Shown here one piece after another: positions 38,701-53,700 of a stretch of DNA of 64,000 bases; position 1 is the stretch's first letter; each line of letters begins with the position of its first letter. The notes under the pieces were generated by a model that was given only the letters and a program-made list of their open reading frames with translations, made no database searches and was not told the DNA's origin. The DNA lies in assembly GCA_033063855.1 (NCBI GenBank), contig CP093829.1:21173537-21237536 (forward strand). The letters are read 5' to 3'. The translations under genes were made by a program, and so were the position numbers. Origin of the DNA: Smittia aterrima (lineage: Eukaryota > Arthropoda > Insecta > Diptera > Chironomidae).

Positions 38701-41700
38701 CGTTTTGTTTTATCTGTCTCCTTTAACGGACAACAACTCTCACGAATAGGAAACAATTCGATTTTAATGTTTCAAAGTCTCCTTGAAAGCGAGTTTTTCC
38801 TTTTACGGAGTCTTGCGAATATTCCCATTCAACATGATCGAAGGACGCGAACTGAAACATGAAGAAATTAATTTATAAATCGATTTTAGAATCTCATAAT
38901 CAACGAAGTGTACGATGGCACTGAGTGCGAGAAATGTCGGATTTGTCCTGGATTCAAAGCTCATGAGTGGAGGTGAGTAACAACTTTTTTTTTAATTCCT
39001 AACTGTGAATGGTCGAGCTCGCAAAAAAAGAGACATTCAGTGTGATCACTGCTTTCGTGGATTTATTAAAAAAAAATTCGCTGAATTTTGAAAAATGGAA
39101 TTTGATTCCATTGAGCTGTGAAATGTAAGCTCTCACTAAGCTTTCATCCGCTTGTTTCATTTTCGGTTCATGCTGCGAATATCCGAACACTTATCAAACG
39201 TAAACAAAAACATTCACTTTAGCATCGGCAGAATACAACGATAAAATCATAAACGCACACTAAACTGATTTGCGCTCTTAAATCTCTTGAACAAGTGAGA
39301 AAAAAATCGCTGATATTGCACGTGGAAATTACCCGAAAATATAATTCTCAGTTTTCATTCATCAACTGTTCGAGATCGTCACGCTGAGAAATATCGAAAG
39401 AAAAATCAGTTTATTGCTCTGAAAAATTAATTACAAACTTTCACTATTTCCAATTGAAGTGAGAAGCTAAAATAAATTCGCGCGGATTCAAACGGAAAAT
39501 GCTTTGATGCTTGCGGGGAAAAGTTATTACCAGTCACAAGTGATAGAAGAGAAAAATTATTCAATGAAATATGAAGCAAACAAGAATTTATGAGATGCCT
39601 GTGATTTTGAGAAGTCTGCGATCTGGGGAGTAAAAATTATTAATTTTGGCTTATCGCCTTCGTAGATCTGTCATGTGTTGGTAAACAACGTCTGATGAAT
39701 GAAAATTAAAATTTCCTCAAGAAGAAAAAGACGTCACTGAGACAAGAATTTGTTGTGATGGATTAATTCGACGACTTGAGTAATTTTGACGCAGCGGAAT
39801 GGAAATTTGTTCGGACAAGAATAGATCCGAATAATAAATGGCTCGATCATTAACATAACATTATTCTTAAACGAAAGGAAATGTCAGTTGATGACAAAAG
39901 TTATTCATTGTGTTGTTAGTCTTAGCAAATGAGAAGATCCGATATTTTTAATTCGATTTAACTGATTATCATTTGAGTTTGCGCTTATGCAAATTACAAA
40001 CTGACTCATGCAAGCATCTTTCGTGCCTGTAGAAACAATGAGCCAGAAATAACAAAAGGCAAACGACTTGACTCGTTAAAACGCCACAAAAAGCAAATAT
40101 CAGTGAATTAGCAAAGCAGATGTTTAATTGAGCTATGAGGCAAAGTCATTAAATTGGAATATTTTTAAGCTTGTGGTAATTTTAAAGATTTCGTTATACT
40201 TTAGTCACTTTCAGTTTTTGAAAACAGTTGTTCACACTTGAATGACTCAAATGAGAAATAAACTGATAAGAAAAGTAAAGACAAAATATTTTTAAAGTTA
40301 GTTCACGGCCAATTTAATTCGATATTAGTTGTATTCGCGTTAGAAAAAAAACCTTAGAAGCTTAGTCGTGTGTGTGCAGTCTTGTTAATGAAATTACATA
40401 ATTTTCTACGACACTCGATGTTGGGGACACAATGCACAAAACGAGACGTTCTCAAACTGCCTCGTAGTGCTCTCTATGCTTTCTCTATTTACACTCAATC
40501 GTAGGAAAGAGATTATTTTAAGTCTGTTTGACGTTCACGACGCAGGGGCTCGCCTTTGTGAATGGATGATAACGCGTTTCGAAGAAGTCGTAGACTTTCG
40601 ATTGACATCCCTGACTCTCGCATTTCCAGCATGGGTTCAGTTGTGTACAATTTCAATTTTCCTTTCATTATCGCAGTTTGTTGCTTGTGAGCTTCACTCT
40701 TTATCGGTTCTCGGCTGTTTAAAAAACTTTTTTCCTCACACAAGTTGGAGTGTGCCACGAGGAATATTTTATTGAAAAAAAATTGAAACTTCATTTGGCC
40801 TCAAGTTCACAAAGTGTAGAAAGACAAATTAATATTTAATTGGATAAGCAGAATCGAGCGAACTGCATTCCAATGGAAAAAAATCTTTTCGTGATACGCA
40901 AATAATTGCGATGACTTTGCTAAGTTCTCCTGTGAAAGAACTTCGTGTCTGTGTTAGTTTTATTCTCATTTTGAGAACTCTAAAAGTGTAAGAGAATTTA
41001 ATCCAATTTGTTATCAAGGTGAATCATTCCCTTGAGACTGAAGCTTCGATAAACGTGAACGCTAAGCTTTGTGACCTTTCGCTAAATGATCTTGACCATG
41101 ACATGATTGGAATTCGCGTATGAGTGACGAGATCAATTCTTCACAAAGAGCAACGAACAAATTTGAAATGCAAATCAAAAATCTGAAAGACACGGTCGAG
41201 TATTTGCGACATCACATGCTCAACACAACTGAAGCCACTGCAAATGTGAATAAATGCGAAGAAGTCAATCCAGTTGTGATACGAAAAACGCCAAAGTTTC
41301 CATCTCGCGATCGTCACTTGGCAATCAGAAGACGTAAGCCACCAGGCAGCCCAGAGTCTCAAAGCTCGGAAAGCTTATGCTTTAGCGTTGATAGTGAGAC
41401 GTCAGCAGAACACGAGTAAGGCAAAGAAAATTTTTGGGAAATTTTTATTTTAACATAAAGAAAAGAAAAATCAAAAGAAAATGTTTAGTCTATTAAACAT
41501 AAAATAATTTATAAGGTGAAAGAAATGCAATCTCTTTAATGTTTCACTTGAAGGTTTGAAACTGCCGAAAATTGTTCGCGACTGAGCGAAACCAGACGCC
41601 AAATTGAAAATATCTGGCTTTGTTCTGTTTGCTGTTTTTAAAAGAAAATATTTTTTATAATTTATTTCAATGTTAGGTAAATTCGACTTCTGACAGAAAA

Positions 41701-44700
41701 CAACAAACATTGAACAGCGATCGTGTATTTCGCTAAATTCTGGCTCTAGTCGAGAGCATTAAATTCGTCGCTGATCGATGAGATCAAAAAAGTTTTAAGA
41801 GAACAAAAGGAACAGAATGTAAACAAAAAAATCACATGGCGACTTTGCGAGAGCAAAAGTGAAAAGAAAAATCGCTACAATAGCGAGAGAGGAAGCTTTA
41901 TCGGAGAGAGAATATAATAATAAACTATTTTCTCGCTGTGAAGCGCATTACAGTCGAAGAAGATATTTCACACGATGATTTTTCCGCTCAATTATGTGAA
42001 AAATATCTGCCAGTCGCGATTTTGTGTCGAGAACGTTAATATCTTAGCTAGCACTACTGTCGCGACTCTTTTCGAGATTGGATTGATTTCATAGAGTGCT
42101 CCGTGAGTTAAATACTTTGACACAAAAAGCTGCTAATTGAAAAGTTTAGAGTGGAAAGTCTTTGGTTATTCCTTTAAACAAAAATTAAAAAGATTTTGAG
42201 TTCATAAGGAGACGAATAAATTATTTTAATTAATTCCTCGAATTCAAAAATTATTTCGTTTGACAATTCTTGTTTGTCCCATATGGAAAATAAAAAAGAT
42301 ATTTCAATACATTTTGCGATTCATAAAAGTCTAATCAATTTATTTGATGGTTTGATAAGCGATAAAAATAATATTTCGTGAAACAAATTGCGATAGACCC
42401 AATTAAAAATTAATCGCGTAAGTTCAATGGCAAAGATCCCATTGTCGTTGATTAATTAAATTAGTTGACGTCACTTTGGCTCATCATATTCACTTCGCGT
42501 TCTGCTCTTTTTGATTATTTACAAACAAGAGTCTGCTTAGAGATCATTTGCTTCAAACATTCAGATAAAGTGAAAGAAAAGTGGATCGAGTGTGTAAACA
42601 GATCATTAGCAACTGTTCATTCATAGTGAGCGCCAAAATTAATCTCTCAAATCAATTTCCAGCGTTGAAATTATTTCATAATTATTACTGCCGGTTGATC
42701 GATTAAACAAACTTCGAAATTTTTTAAATTATTTTGGAGTTCAATTTTGAAGTGAAATCAAATATTGAGCAATTACCTTGATCGACGATTCAAATGAGAA
42801 ATTTACAAAAAGAAACTCAAACTTTACGACGCGATAATTTCGTGAAAATTAGAAACACGATTTTAATCCGTTTTGACTGTCATCATTAAACTCGGAGAGA
42901 GATCCTCAAGATTTTATGATTTAAAACTGAGAATGACGACAGATGTTTTGATGGGCATCGGCTTTCTACAATTTTATGTTCTCTTTGAAACTTTATTATT
43001 TTTTGTGTCTAAGCCAATTGCGAATCGCGGACTTACAACTCAAAATCTCATCAGCGCCAAAGATTTTCTTGTAAAATTCGTTTGCTTCATGTTAACAAAA
43101 TAATTTCTTTCAGTAGACATCAAGCACTTCGGGATGGTTCAATATTCTTCTGTGTAACTTGCACAATAATCATCAAAGAAGAGATTTCTTTTAAAGTGAA
43201 TGCTAGTCAAGTGAAAATAATGTTACAAAATTCACCAAAGAACTTTAACGAATTGTGATTAAAAGCAACAAAAAGTTAAGCCTTAACATAATGTTAGATT
43301 GTCCGCTAAAGGACGCTGAGGCCATGAACAGCCCGTTGATTCCATGGGCCGGCATGCGCTATTCCTGCATTAAAGTATTATTGACTTATTGCAAAGTCTT
43401 CAGCCAACAAGAGATTTTCGATATAATTGTGAGGTAACAGGAGAATCAATGAACTCTTTTCTGTTCACTGAGCTTTTTCAAATTTCGTTTACTGTTTGTA
43501 TTTTGTGTCGTCATTTGACCTTCAACAACATCCTCAACAGTTTGACTAGCAAAAGTTACATAGCGTGAGCTTTTATCTTTATCCGTTTTATTATCGAATG
43601 ATGTGTCTAATGGCAATGAATGTGAGAATCATCAGCTGGCTAATAGAAATACCTGTGAGGATGTAATAAATTAATTCATTTATGGTTCACCTTTCAACGC
43701 CGCAATGTGCCGATCCTTTCTTGTATTGATTTTCTTGAAATTGTCTCGTCAGTTGTTCACGTAAAGTCGTCCATGAAATGCAAATTTGTAACTTTTTTTA
43801 CTTTCTTTTCTCAGAAAAACTTGTCAGGCTTGTAAATGTCCCAGAGAGAATCATGACGTGTACCATGAGCAGCTGCGAAATGTCAAGGAACGACTCGGAT
43901 ATAAAATTGATTCGAAAACTTCGCAAATTGAACCAAATCCGCAGAAACTCGGATATGCGTGGACTCCACCAGGTAAGCTCGTTCTCTCTTTTGGTTGAGG
44001 CAGAAATTCAAACTTTTATTCAAAGGAATCCTCACGTCAAGTAAAATTCAACGATATTTTGATCAATTGCCTCAGGAAAAAGTGCCTAAAATTGGATCGA
44101 ATGGAGAAAAGTATCGAGATAAGCAACTCGCTTATCAATTGCCTCGTCAGGACTTGACAATCAATTATTGCAAACATGTCGACACTGAGCATCGCGCAAG
44201 TTTCGATGATTTCATCGCAGCACGAAATGAAATATCTCTCGATGTTGGATTCGTCAGAGATGCGCCGAGCACTGGAAAGTGTCAGCATTGCAAAGAAACT
44301 ATCAATCAAGGAGAAATGTGCGTCAATGCACCGAAGCTGAGTGATGACGTGAGTTTCTGTTTGAAATTTCGAAAATCTTTGAAGCTGCAAATTCAAACTA
44401 AAAATAATTTTATTACCTTCGTTTTAGTTGAATTTCCATTCACGTTGCTTCAAATGTGCAACTTGCGAGGAACTGCTCGTCGATTTGACTTATTGCGTAT
44501 TTGAGGAGAAAATTTATTGTGAACGCCACTACGCTGAGCTCTTAAAACCACGATGCAACTCATGCGATGAGGTGAGTGTCCAGGAAAATCTTTAATCTCA
44601 ATCGTAACTGAAAATTCAATGTTCCACGATTTAAATTCGTTAACCATAACGGATGCGATCATAGTAATCCATAAACATGCAGATATAACGTTCAATTATC

Positions 44701-47700
44701 GACATGAAGCGGAAATCAGCGAAGAGAACGCTGTGACGCTCCGGAAGGGAATGAGAGATGTTGATTATAATTAAATTTGTTTTTTAATAGCCGCACAAAT
44801 CGAATGGGCGCAGGAGATTGCTTTAAGGGGAGATGAAATATAAACAAAGGCATGCTCGTTAACAGTCTCCCCCACCCAAGGCAATGCTCCTATCCCTAGG
44901 CAAACCAATTAGTTTTTATAGCGTTTCGAAATATCTATTAAATGAGCAAGGAATAGACTTAGAAAGTGCTAACGATCCCGCAACTCGGAAACAGTCAAGT
45001 TGCATTCTTTCACTGATTTCTTGCTCCTTCCAACTTTCTTTTAAAGTTCAAATACATTTCACTTTGTCCTTTTAAGTATTTGCTCATCGGCCTCTTGTGT
45101 AATTCTTTAAATAGCGTGAAATGTCAGAAGGAAATTGTTTGAACATTTCCTCATTATTTTGCACAGAAGAATTCATTTGAAGATGAAGTTTGTGAAGGCT
45201 TTTGTCGTAAAGAAAAAGCGTTTCTAAGTTCGTGTCAACATTCAGTTAATTAGCTTTTGAATCTTTTGAAGTTTGAACTTTGGAGCTTTTAAAGATGAAG
45301 CTTTTCATTTAAAGAATTAAAAAATATTTAAAAGAAAAGCGAAAAAAGCCTTCTTCACTTTTCAAGGTCTTGACTTTATTAGGAGAGTTTTTCCACTTCA
45401 AGTATGATCTTCATAAAACGACGATTTCCTTCTTCTTAAAACTGATTCTAGTTTATAAATAGAATCGTAAAAAAATTGCGGCAAAGACCGTGAAAAGCTT
45501 TTGCCTTTGTTTCTGGCCTCGACAGTGATGATTCGTAAGAAAAAGTGCTTCAAGCGAGTTAATGGTCCGTGATAAAAGAAACGACTTTTGCTCAGTCATT
45601 TTCCTCAGCAACTTACTAATGGAAAATCCGGGCATCGTTAAGGTGTGAAGCTTTCCCTCAGCAATGAAACTATTGCTGTTGTCAAGTCGTAGTCGCAACC
45701 ATTGCATAATAGTGTGCAGAACGACCTTTTATGATCATTCCATGGAATTGATTGTGCAGAGACACACCTTACGATGAAGCTTGTCGGTTAGAAATTGATT
45801 TTCTCCCATCTCGACTTCATTATTTTCTATGGTTATGCTTTCGCCTTTTCTCCCCATCATGTTCGTCTAAGCTTTTAATAGCTTTAAGTTAGCATTTTAT
45901 TATCTTATCACACAGAAAACTCGATTTGCTTTAATGGAAATAGAAATTTTATTTTTGGACAAGACTTTTGTGACACGTTTGGAACATTCCATTGAGGAAT
46001 CGATTATTGACAGAGAAGGGAATGATTTGTAAAACGATATTTATTCAATCGGTTAAGCAGCAAAGCTGCGCGTGTTGCGCGACACGATTTTCCTGTCTTA
46101 CGTTACACAAACTTTTTGTTGCATTACAAGAAGTGTCGGCTACATTTTTCTCCATACAAGCTCTCGCAGTGAAGGAAGAAAAGTCGCAGACACTAAAGAA
46201 AATTACTAGTTTTATTTTAAGGTTCACGACATGATGACACAGTTTAAGTTGCTCCGTTGGAAAGATCAAAAATAGTTTAAGAGATCTTGTGAGTTTCTTT
46301 AAATTGAAAACTTTATTTAATTTAACAAAAAGTTAAGTTGAGAATTTTAATTTGAAGTGATAATAATTTTAGAAGAGGTTACTGAGCTTCCTCCCACGCA
46401 AAAAAGGAAAATTCTCAGAATTATTTAAAATATTTAATATTTCTTTGCTTTTGTTAAAACCTTTTCGATACTTTCATTGCCCTCGCTCTAATTGCAATAT
46501 TCTTAAATTAGAATTCCCGAAGAAACTCTTTTGCTTTGATCAGCAGAGGAGAAAACATCTCTTACGATCTAAGTAAAGATGAATTTCTCGTAGAAAACAT
46601 GACACTTTGTGAGATCTTTCGGAAAACAGAAGCCGCGAGGTTTATTAATAAAACTTACGCGGAAACATGAACGACGAGGATAAACATGAAGTTTGGCGCT
46701 GCGAGAAACGAAGCGCGAATGAGAAAGGCAAATCACAAACAATTTGCAAGGAAAGCGGAAAATGTAGGCCAAAATCAGAATCAGCATCTTTCTTAAATGT
46801 TACGTCATTGTCAATGAAACGACTGCGAATTAATCAGATAATTTTAGAACTTTCTTTTAAGAGAAATGCATCCGTTGATTGAAACGCGCTATCGTGAGTA
46901 ACGAAAGTCGATTAATCTTTAATTCGGCAAACGTTACGAAGCTGAAATTTTCTCTCGCGACGAATTCAATTGAATTAAGATCGAAATTGAAATTAGTTAC
47001 AAGAAATCTATCGAAGTTAGTTGAGAGCTTCAAATGACCGCGAGTGATTAATTAAAAAATAATTATTAAAGTTTATCAAGTGCGTCAGTGATCAAACTTT
47101 AACACTTTTCATTGAGGAATGTGAAATCGTCAAGAAAATCTTGAAGCGAGAATCCAACGGTTATGCAATAGTCGCTGAAAATTAAATTCTAAAATGAGCA
47201 TCCACGAGGACTTTGCACCTTTGGTTGATGCGCTTGTAACAATCGTTGGCATCATCGACGTAGTCTCTTTGTTTGGCTTCATCATCAATCGGAAAAGTGC
47301 AAAGGAGCCGCGAAAAGACTTGAACAATAATGAGATCAGAGCTCTTCCGCATGTTCTCATTGATGGCGTAGCGCCATTGAAGTTCAGCGATGATGTAATC
47401 GATTCTTTGGTCTCGAAAGTGAATGAACTCGAAGCGAAAGTTGTAGATCTCGACAGAAAATCTCGTGAGAGTTCGATGGAGAGATTTGTTGAAGTCGAAC
47501 GCTATCGCCGATCGCATACACCATCTCCTCAAGCTGTCGCTTCATTTCAAATTGATGAATCATCTTCAAACGATGATGAGAACAACACATCATCAACCGA
47601 ATCGCGAGCAAGTTCAGTTCGACAACCATCCAAGAACATCACACGCGATGACACATTCAGACAAACAAAGCGTTCGCATGTTGCTCACGATTCGCGACAA

Positions 47701-50700
47701 GAAGAATTAATGGACTTTACTCAATTGGAGAAAGAAGAAGCAGAGAACATGGACGACTTCGTTCCAATCTTGTATGAAGGACACGACCACTCTAATCGCT
47801 CAAGACTGGACGTAACTGATCGTCACATTAGTCCAATTATTGAACGTTCTCCAGAGCCGGGAATGTCTTCAATGGTGGATAAGCCTTGGTGCGATATAAA
47901 GAAGGATGCAGCTGACATTCGTAAATTAGAAAAGAGAGATCAAGTAAGACGAAGTCTCTCGATTGACGAACAACCGAATGAAGAAAAAGCTGCTGAAGAT
48001 TTATTGAAGAAAAACTCTTTAATGAAAAGTGTTGATGTCAACGAGAGTTTCATAAAGATTGAGCAGAATATGCTTCAGCAAAGCTCAAAAATGCTTGTGA
48101 AGCAAGATCACGTTCTTTCGGAAGATCAACCCGATGAAGCTCCTCAAGAACCAGAAACTCCGTCGACTCCTTTCATCGAAGTTATGACCGATCCGTTCAC
48201 TGAAAAATCAACTTTCTCAAATGAAGTTGAAACAATTTTTCCAACTTCAATAACAAAGGAAGAATCTGAAGAGTTGAAAGATGAAACTGAGAAGGTAAAA
48301 TGTTCATTCCTTTCATCATCATAATGTAAATTTATTAATTTTAGAATCAATCAGCAATAACTTTAGAGTCAACTCCATCAGTCGTCGAAACAAAGCTCAA
48401 CGATGCATTTGAAATAGAAAATTCTGCTGTAGTCGATCCATCAAATATTTCTGGTTCACCTTCGTCAGGCGACGGTTTAAAGCGATCTAAACGTTTCCTC
48501 GATTCGTTAGACAGAAGTGCAAGTCGTTCATCATCAAGATTGAGTCGCTCGAAGAAAAGCAAAACTCCAAGCGTGGCGAGTGAAGAAGATTACAAGGAAT
48601 GGTTCGATAAATTTGATAATCACATTAATCCGAACTTGACTGTTCCGGAAAATGATGACGACGACGATTTCGACTCTGACATTGAAGAGCTCTTATTGAA
48701 TATTGATGACGGAAGTTTTAACGGGACAGAGATTTGTGGAATCGAAGAAGATGAATCGAGAGACGTTTCAGTTTCTGTCACGTTAAGTTTAAAAAAATCT
48801 CCAGTCGACAACCAGGAAACCAAAAGTAACAAAACAAAGTCTGAAGACTTTCTCGAGCAGGAGCGATTTCGTGAAAATCAAACCAGAAGATTGTCAATCG
48901 TTCCATTCACTCAAGAGCAACAAGAGAACTTCGTGTCTGACTTGCATCCCGAGGAGTTTTCGCAAAAAAGTCAGCAACATCGCTCGCAACATCGCTCGCA
49001 TCATGACCACTTGCGCAACGTCGGCTACAGCGAATGGATGAAGAAAGTCGTTGACCATCACTCATCACACTTGGCTTTAAGCGACTCTGACTCTGACAGT
49101 GATGTCCCATTAGACGAATCGAGAATGTTGCCGCGTTTCGAAGAAAATCATGGAAAATGATTTGAGTTTTCAACGATCAATGAGTTCAAAAATATTTAAA
49201 AAAGAAAATTCTTCGTTAAAAATCTTTCAAAGTTATTTCCTTTGGAAACTTTAAATAAAAGCATGATTAGTCGAAATATCGTTTTCTCTTAATTGTTCTC
49301 GTAGGATTTTATAACAAAACAAACTGAATCACAAACTATTCTCGTCGATTCAATCGAAAAGTTTATTTTTCCCAATGACGCGATGCAATTTATTTTCGCT
49401 TTAGTTAAAAAAAATTTCGTAACCAAACTCTTCTTCTTTGGACAATCAGCAAAATGTCAATCACATGTCGCCAATATTCTTTTTATGAATGAAGGCATCA
49501 CGTCTTCGTTGATAAGAGAAGTCGCCTTCTAAATAAATAAATCATTAAATTTGTTTTCAATTGAAATCTCCTCTCAATCCTCGATGTTCTTCAAAATTTC
49601 CACACCCAACCAATCAAAAAGCTAGAAACAGCTGTTTCGAATGGATATTAAGTGTTACGTGTTCGTTAAATATGGGAGAGCGAAACAGAAAATCCGCTAC
49701 TAGATCATCGCAGTTCCGTGCGCAAAAAACAGAAATAACAAATATGAATAAAAGAAAAACTGTTGTGGCGAGGAAAAATTAAAGATTGAAGATGATTTCA
49801 CCGCAAACAGAAGCGTTTCGATGTCTTTTTGAAACATTGTGTCCATTGGCCTCTTCAGTGATCAACAGCGAAAGGATTTTAAAGATCCATTAGCCTTGAA
49901 AGATTATTTCATCGGTTCGTTGACTTCAAATTGATTTAATTTCCACTTTGCGATGGACTTTAGATTACTCAACTTTTTGAAAACACACAAACAATGAGTT
50001 TGCTGAACCGTGTCAATCAACACATTTGTTTATTGTACGGTAAGCGTGTCGCTTGCGACACTGTGGTTTCCCGAGAAAATAAATGAAAAACAGATTTTTC
50101 TTTTCGCTTGCGCAATAATCGAAATTTTCTTAATTCAGTTTTCGCAAAGATTTCCTCACAAACTGGAAGATCAGAAATCTTAATTTAATTAACGAAAAAA
50201 ACAATATTTTTCAACGTCATTCACCAAAATCTTTTTGTAATTAACGTATTTCGAGTGAAACGAATTAGCCGGAAAAGTTTAATAGCGAAGAAAATTTTAG
50301 AAAACCTTTCTTGTTCTCGCTAATTTTTCTTGTTCACACCGCACCAATGTTTTTGTTTTCCTCTTGATTTTAATCCACTCAGCACGCGTTTATATATCTT
50401 CAGACAAACGTGAATGTTTCATCGTCATCTTTTAAATTTATTTTAACGAATTTATGAGTTTTTAGGGACTTTCATGAGAAGGATGAAAAGTCCTTTTTGT
50501 AGATTGATACGCGAGAGGTTGAAATGACTTTAATTCTTCAAAAACTTTATTTAGTTTCACTCGATGAACTCAAATGAAAAGCCCTTCAACATTTTCATCC
50601 CCAAAACTCCTTCATCTCTCGTATTTTTTTAAATTTTCGTTTCGTAGCGAAATAAAATTACGAAAATTTCAATCATCATGTTTACACGAGAATGAAAAGT

Positions 50701-53700
50701 TTTTTCTTTCGCATCATTTTCGTCTCGCGCGCGTTAAAGTGGAGCCCGAAGTTTACCCGAAGTCTTCCCATCGGTTGATTTGGACAATGCAAATATAAGA
50801 CCGAAACGAACGGGGAAATCTTCTTTTACAAGAAAAGTCTCGTGTGATTTTCCACCCGACAGTTTTTCATTTAATTTTCCATTCACAATTTTTTTTTCAT
50901 CTCAGTCAAATATAGAAACTCAGACATTACACATCGGAGTGTGAGCTGCGAAGTTTTAGTAAAATTCAAAGGAGTAAAAATTAAATAAAATGACTGACGT
51001 TGAAGTTATTCAATCAATTGACATTAAGAAGTCAAAAAAGAGCAAAAAGTCAAAAAAAGAAATCAGCATTGAGGATGATCAGGAGTAAGAAAAATCGAAA
51101 GCCGAAAAAAGTTCAAAGGCGTCATTTGAAATGATTTTCGTGATCTAACTCCTGATCATTCTAGTTTCTAATGATAGGTACGTTTAGCAACGTGGAACAT
51201 TGAAATCTCTTCGATTCTAAATGAAACAACAAATTTTCATGAAAATATTTTCTCGTTCAGTTAATTTTCAGTGGAGAATACACGAAAGCAATGTCAAAAG
51301 ATTGGCATTCAGGTCATTTCTGTTGCTGGAACTGCGACGAAAGCTTGACCGGTCAACGATACGTGTTGAGAGAAGAGCATCCCTACTGCATCAAGTGCTA
51401 CGAAACCGTCTTTGCAAATAATTGCGAAGAGTGTAACACGATCATTGGAATTGACTCGAAGGTTAGACGCCCACATGAACTTTCTAAAAAGTTTTATTAA
51501 TATCTCTTCCTCCTTTTATTGCAGGATTTAAGTTACAAGGTGAGTCAACAACATTCGCATAATGAAGTTTCTTGATTTAATTGTAACCTCTCTGTCTCTT
51601 CTCAAAGGAATTGCATTGGCATGAAGCTTGTTTCTTATGCAAACTTTGCCGCATCTCGGTAAGTACTTTGTTTAGTTATTTAAGAGCTCAACTTACGATT
51701 TATTCATTTTTAATTAGCTTGTCGACAAACAATTTGGATCGAAGTCCGATAAGATTTACTGCGGCAACTGCTACGATTCCCAGTTTGCATCTCGTTGCGA
51801 TGGGTGTGGAGAAGTTTTCCGTGCCGGTGAGTGTTTGATTTTAATATTTTCAAGTGCAAACTTAAGCAAAGTGTCGAGTCTTCATGTCATCTGCTAACTC
51901 AGAAATCCAAATTTATCCAATGAACCAGATTCGTCTGTTTTTCGAAAACACTTTTCTTGAGACGATTATTCAATCAGTTTACATCTGAGTAGAAGCGCTG
52001 GCAAGCCAGGAGATCGATTAACGTAAACATTGTGCGTTTAATTATAAATACACAAACATCGAAGCGAGATGATGGCTGGCTCCAAAGTAAAATTTCTTCT
52101 GACGTGATAGTCGGAGATAGAGATTCTTTAACTGGAAATAAATCATCAAGACAAGGATGATGGGGGGAAAGGTCGTTTCAAACGAGCCTCCCTACACCAC
52201 ATGTTTCAATTTCCTTTTTACAAGTGAAAAGCCAATAAGATAAAAAAGAGTTTGAGTTCATTTTTCTGGCTGAGATCCAAGAAAATTAATTTAATGCTTG
52301 TTACTGATGATGTATTCTAATAATAAGATTCGCAACAACAAATCGCTAAGGCTGAAATGGAATCTGTCTGATATCAGGCAATTCGACTTTTCAACTGATG
52401 ACTTTGTGTTGGCGAACAATTGCGTCGTGTTTCTCAAATGACCTTTCATTCGTCGCCTGCACGAAAACTTCAAGTTGCAATCGCTCGAAGCATTAATCTG
52501 CAGAGAATCCGCCAACCAGTCGATTTAATTTAATAGCAAAATATTTAAATGCATTGTAAGGTGATTCTGATAAAGAGTTGGAGCAGTTGCTCAAGTGGGC
52601 TTTGCAGAACTTGATTTCATTCTCTGAGATTCCAACAAAATTGCGCTGCTTTGTTGTGTAAAATTGATGTCTTAATGGTGATGATGATGATGGGCTCGTT
52701 TCGTAAATGATCTTTTCGGTTCACTCTTTCTCCATCATCTCAAATCCATTTTCATTAACGAAAGCGACAAAATGTTAATCAAACGAAAAGAAATAAATCG
52801 ACTTCACTCCCACGCGTAGAGTGTCGGTCGAGAGAAGTGAAGAAGGCAAAACTGGCAGACTTGCAACGCTTCAGATTCGGTTTTACAGCTACGTCTCGCT
52901 AAGCAAAAAAAAATAAGATGAGAGATGAGATTTGTTTAAAAATTTGTTTTTGAAGCTTGGGCTGAATAGTTTTATTGTCGATATCTTGAAGCGGTGAAAA
53001 TTGAAGATATTTTAAGATTCTGAACGAGATAGGGTTGCGATCGCGAATGTTTCTGATCACACGATGATTTAATATTTGGAAGCTGAATCTTTAGATGAAC
53101 AATACGTTTCTGTTGAGATCAGAGAATCAGATAAATATTTTTTTTAGAATGACCATGTGAATTTAAAAGCGCTGAATGAATAATTGCAACTAGGAACCGA
53201 ACGCCAACACAGAATATTTTAGTCTAAGCTTCGAAGAAACTTTAATAATCATGCTATCAACACTTCTTCTATAAACCGCCGAACTTTTTGTTTTCCAACA
53301 AACAATTTCCTGTCGAAAACAAAAGATTGATTCAGTATTGTTAATAGCTCAGCTTTTGGGGGCTTTTCCTCAGTCGAAGAAGAAGCTTTCAAGCTTTTGC
53401 TAGCTACGGATAAAAAACCCTTCAATCAATTCGTTCTTGAACTGCTGAGAGTCTTCTAAAAGTAAGAATAAATCGTTTGTAAATCATCAAAATAGGATTG
53501 GGGCTTACGATTTCTCTCGGTCGATTGATGACAAAACTGGAAGAATTATCGACGAGAGCTACGCATTCCGAAGAGTTCTCGTGTTTCATGTTAATTTCCA
53601 GTTAGTCTTATAATTTGCCGTGGCTCCTCGCATGCTCGGAAATAGGAATTCAAGCAAAAAATTTGTTATTCCCGATTTGGATATCGTGAAAAAAATTAAT

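Noticed and set aside
46667..46882. 71-codon ATG frame in a limpet intron
   Set aside because: It is polar and lysine-rich at first but becomes random, and no splice site or family supports it.
47194..49160. Idea that the nested gene is a giant limpet exon
   Set aside because: It ends in a stop codon and poly(A) signal, and no in-frame donor leads to the LIM exons.
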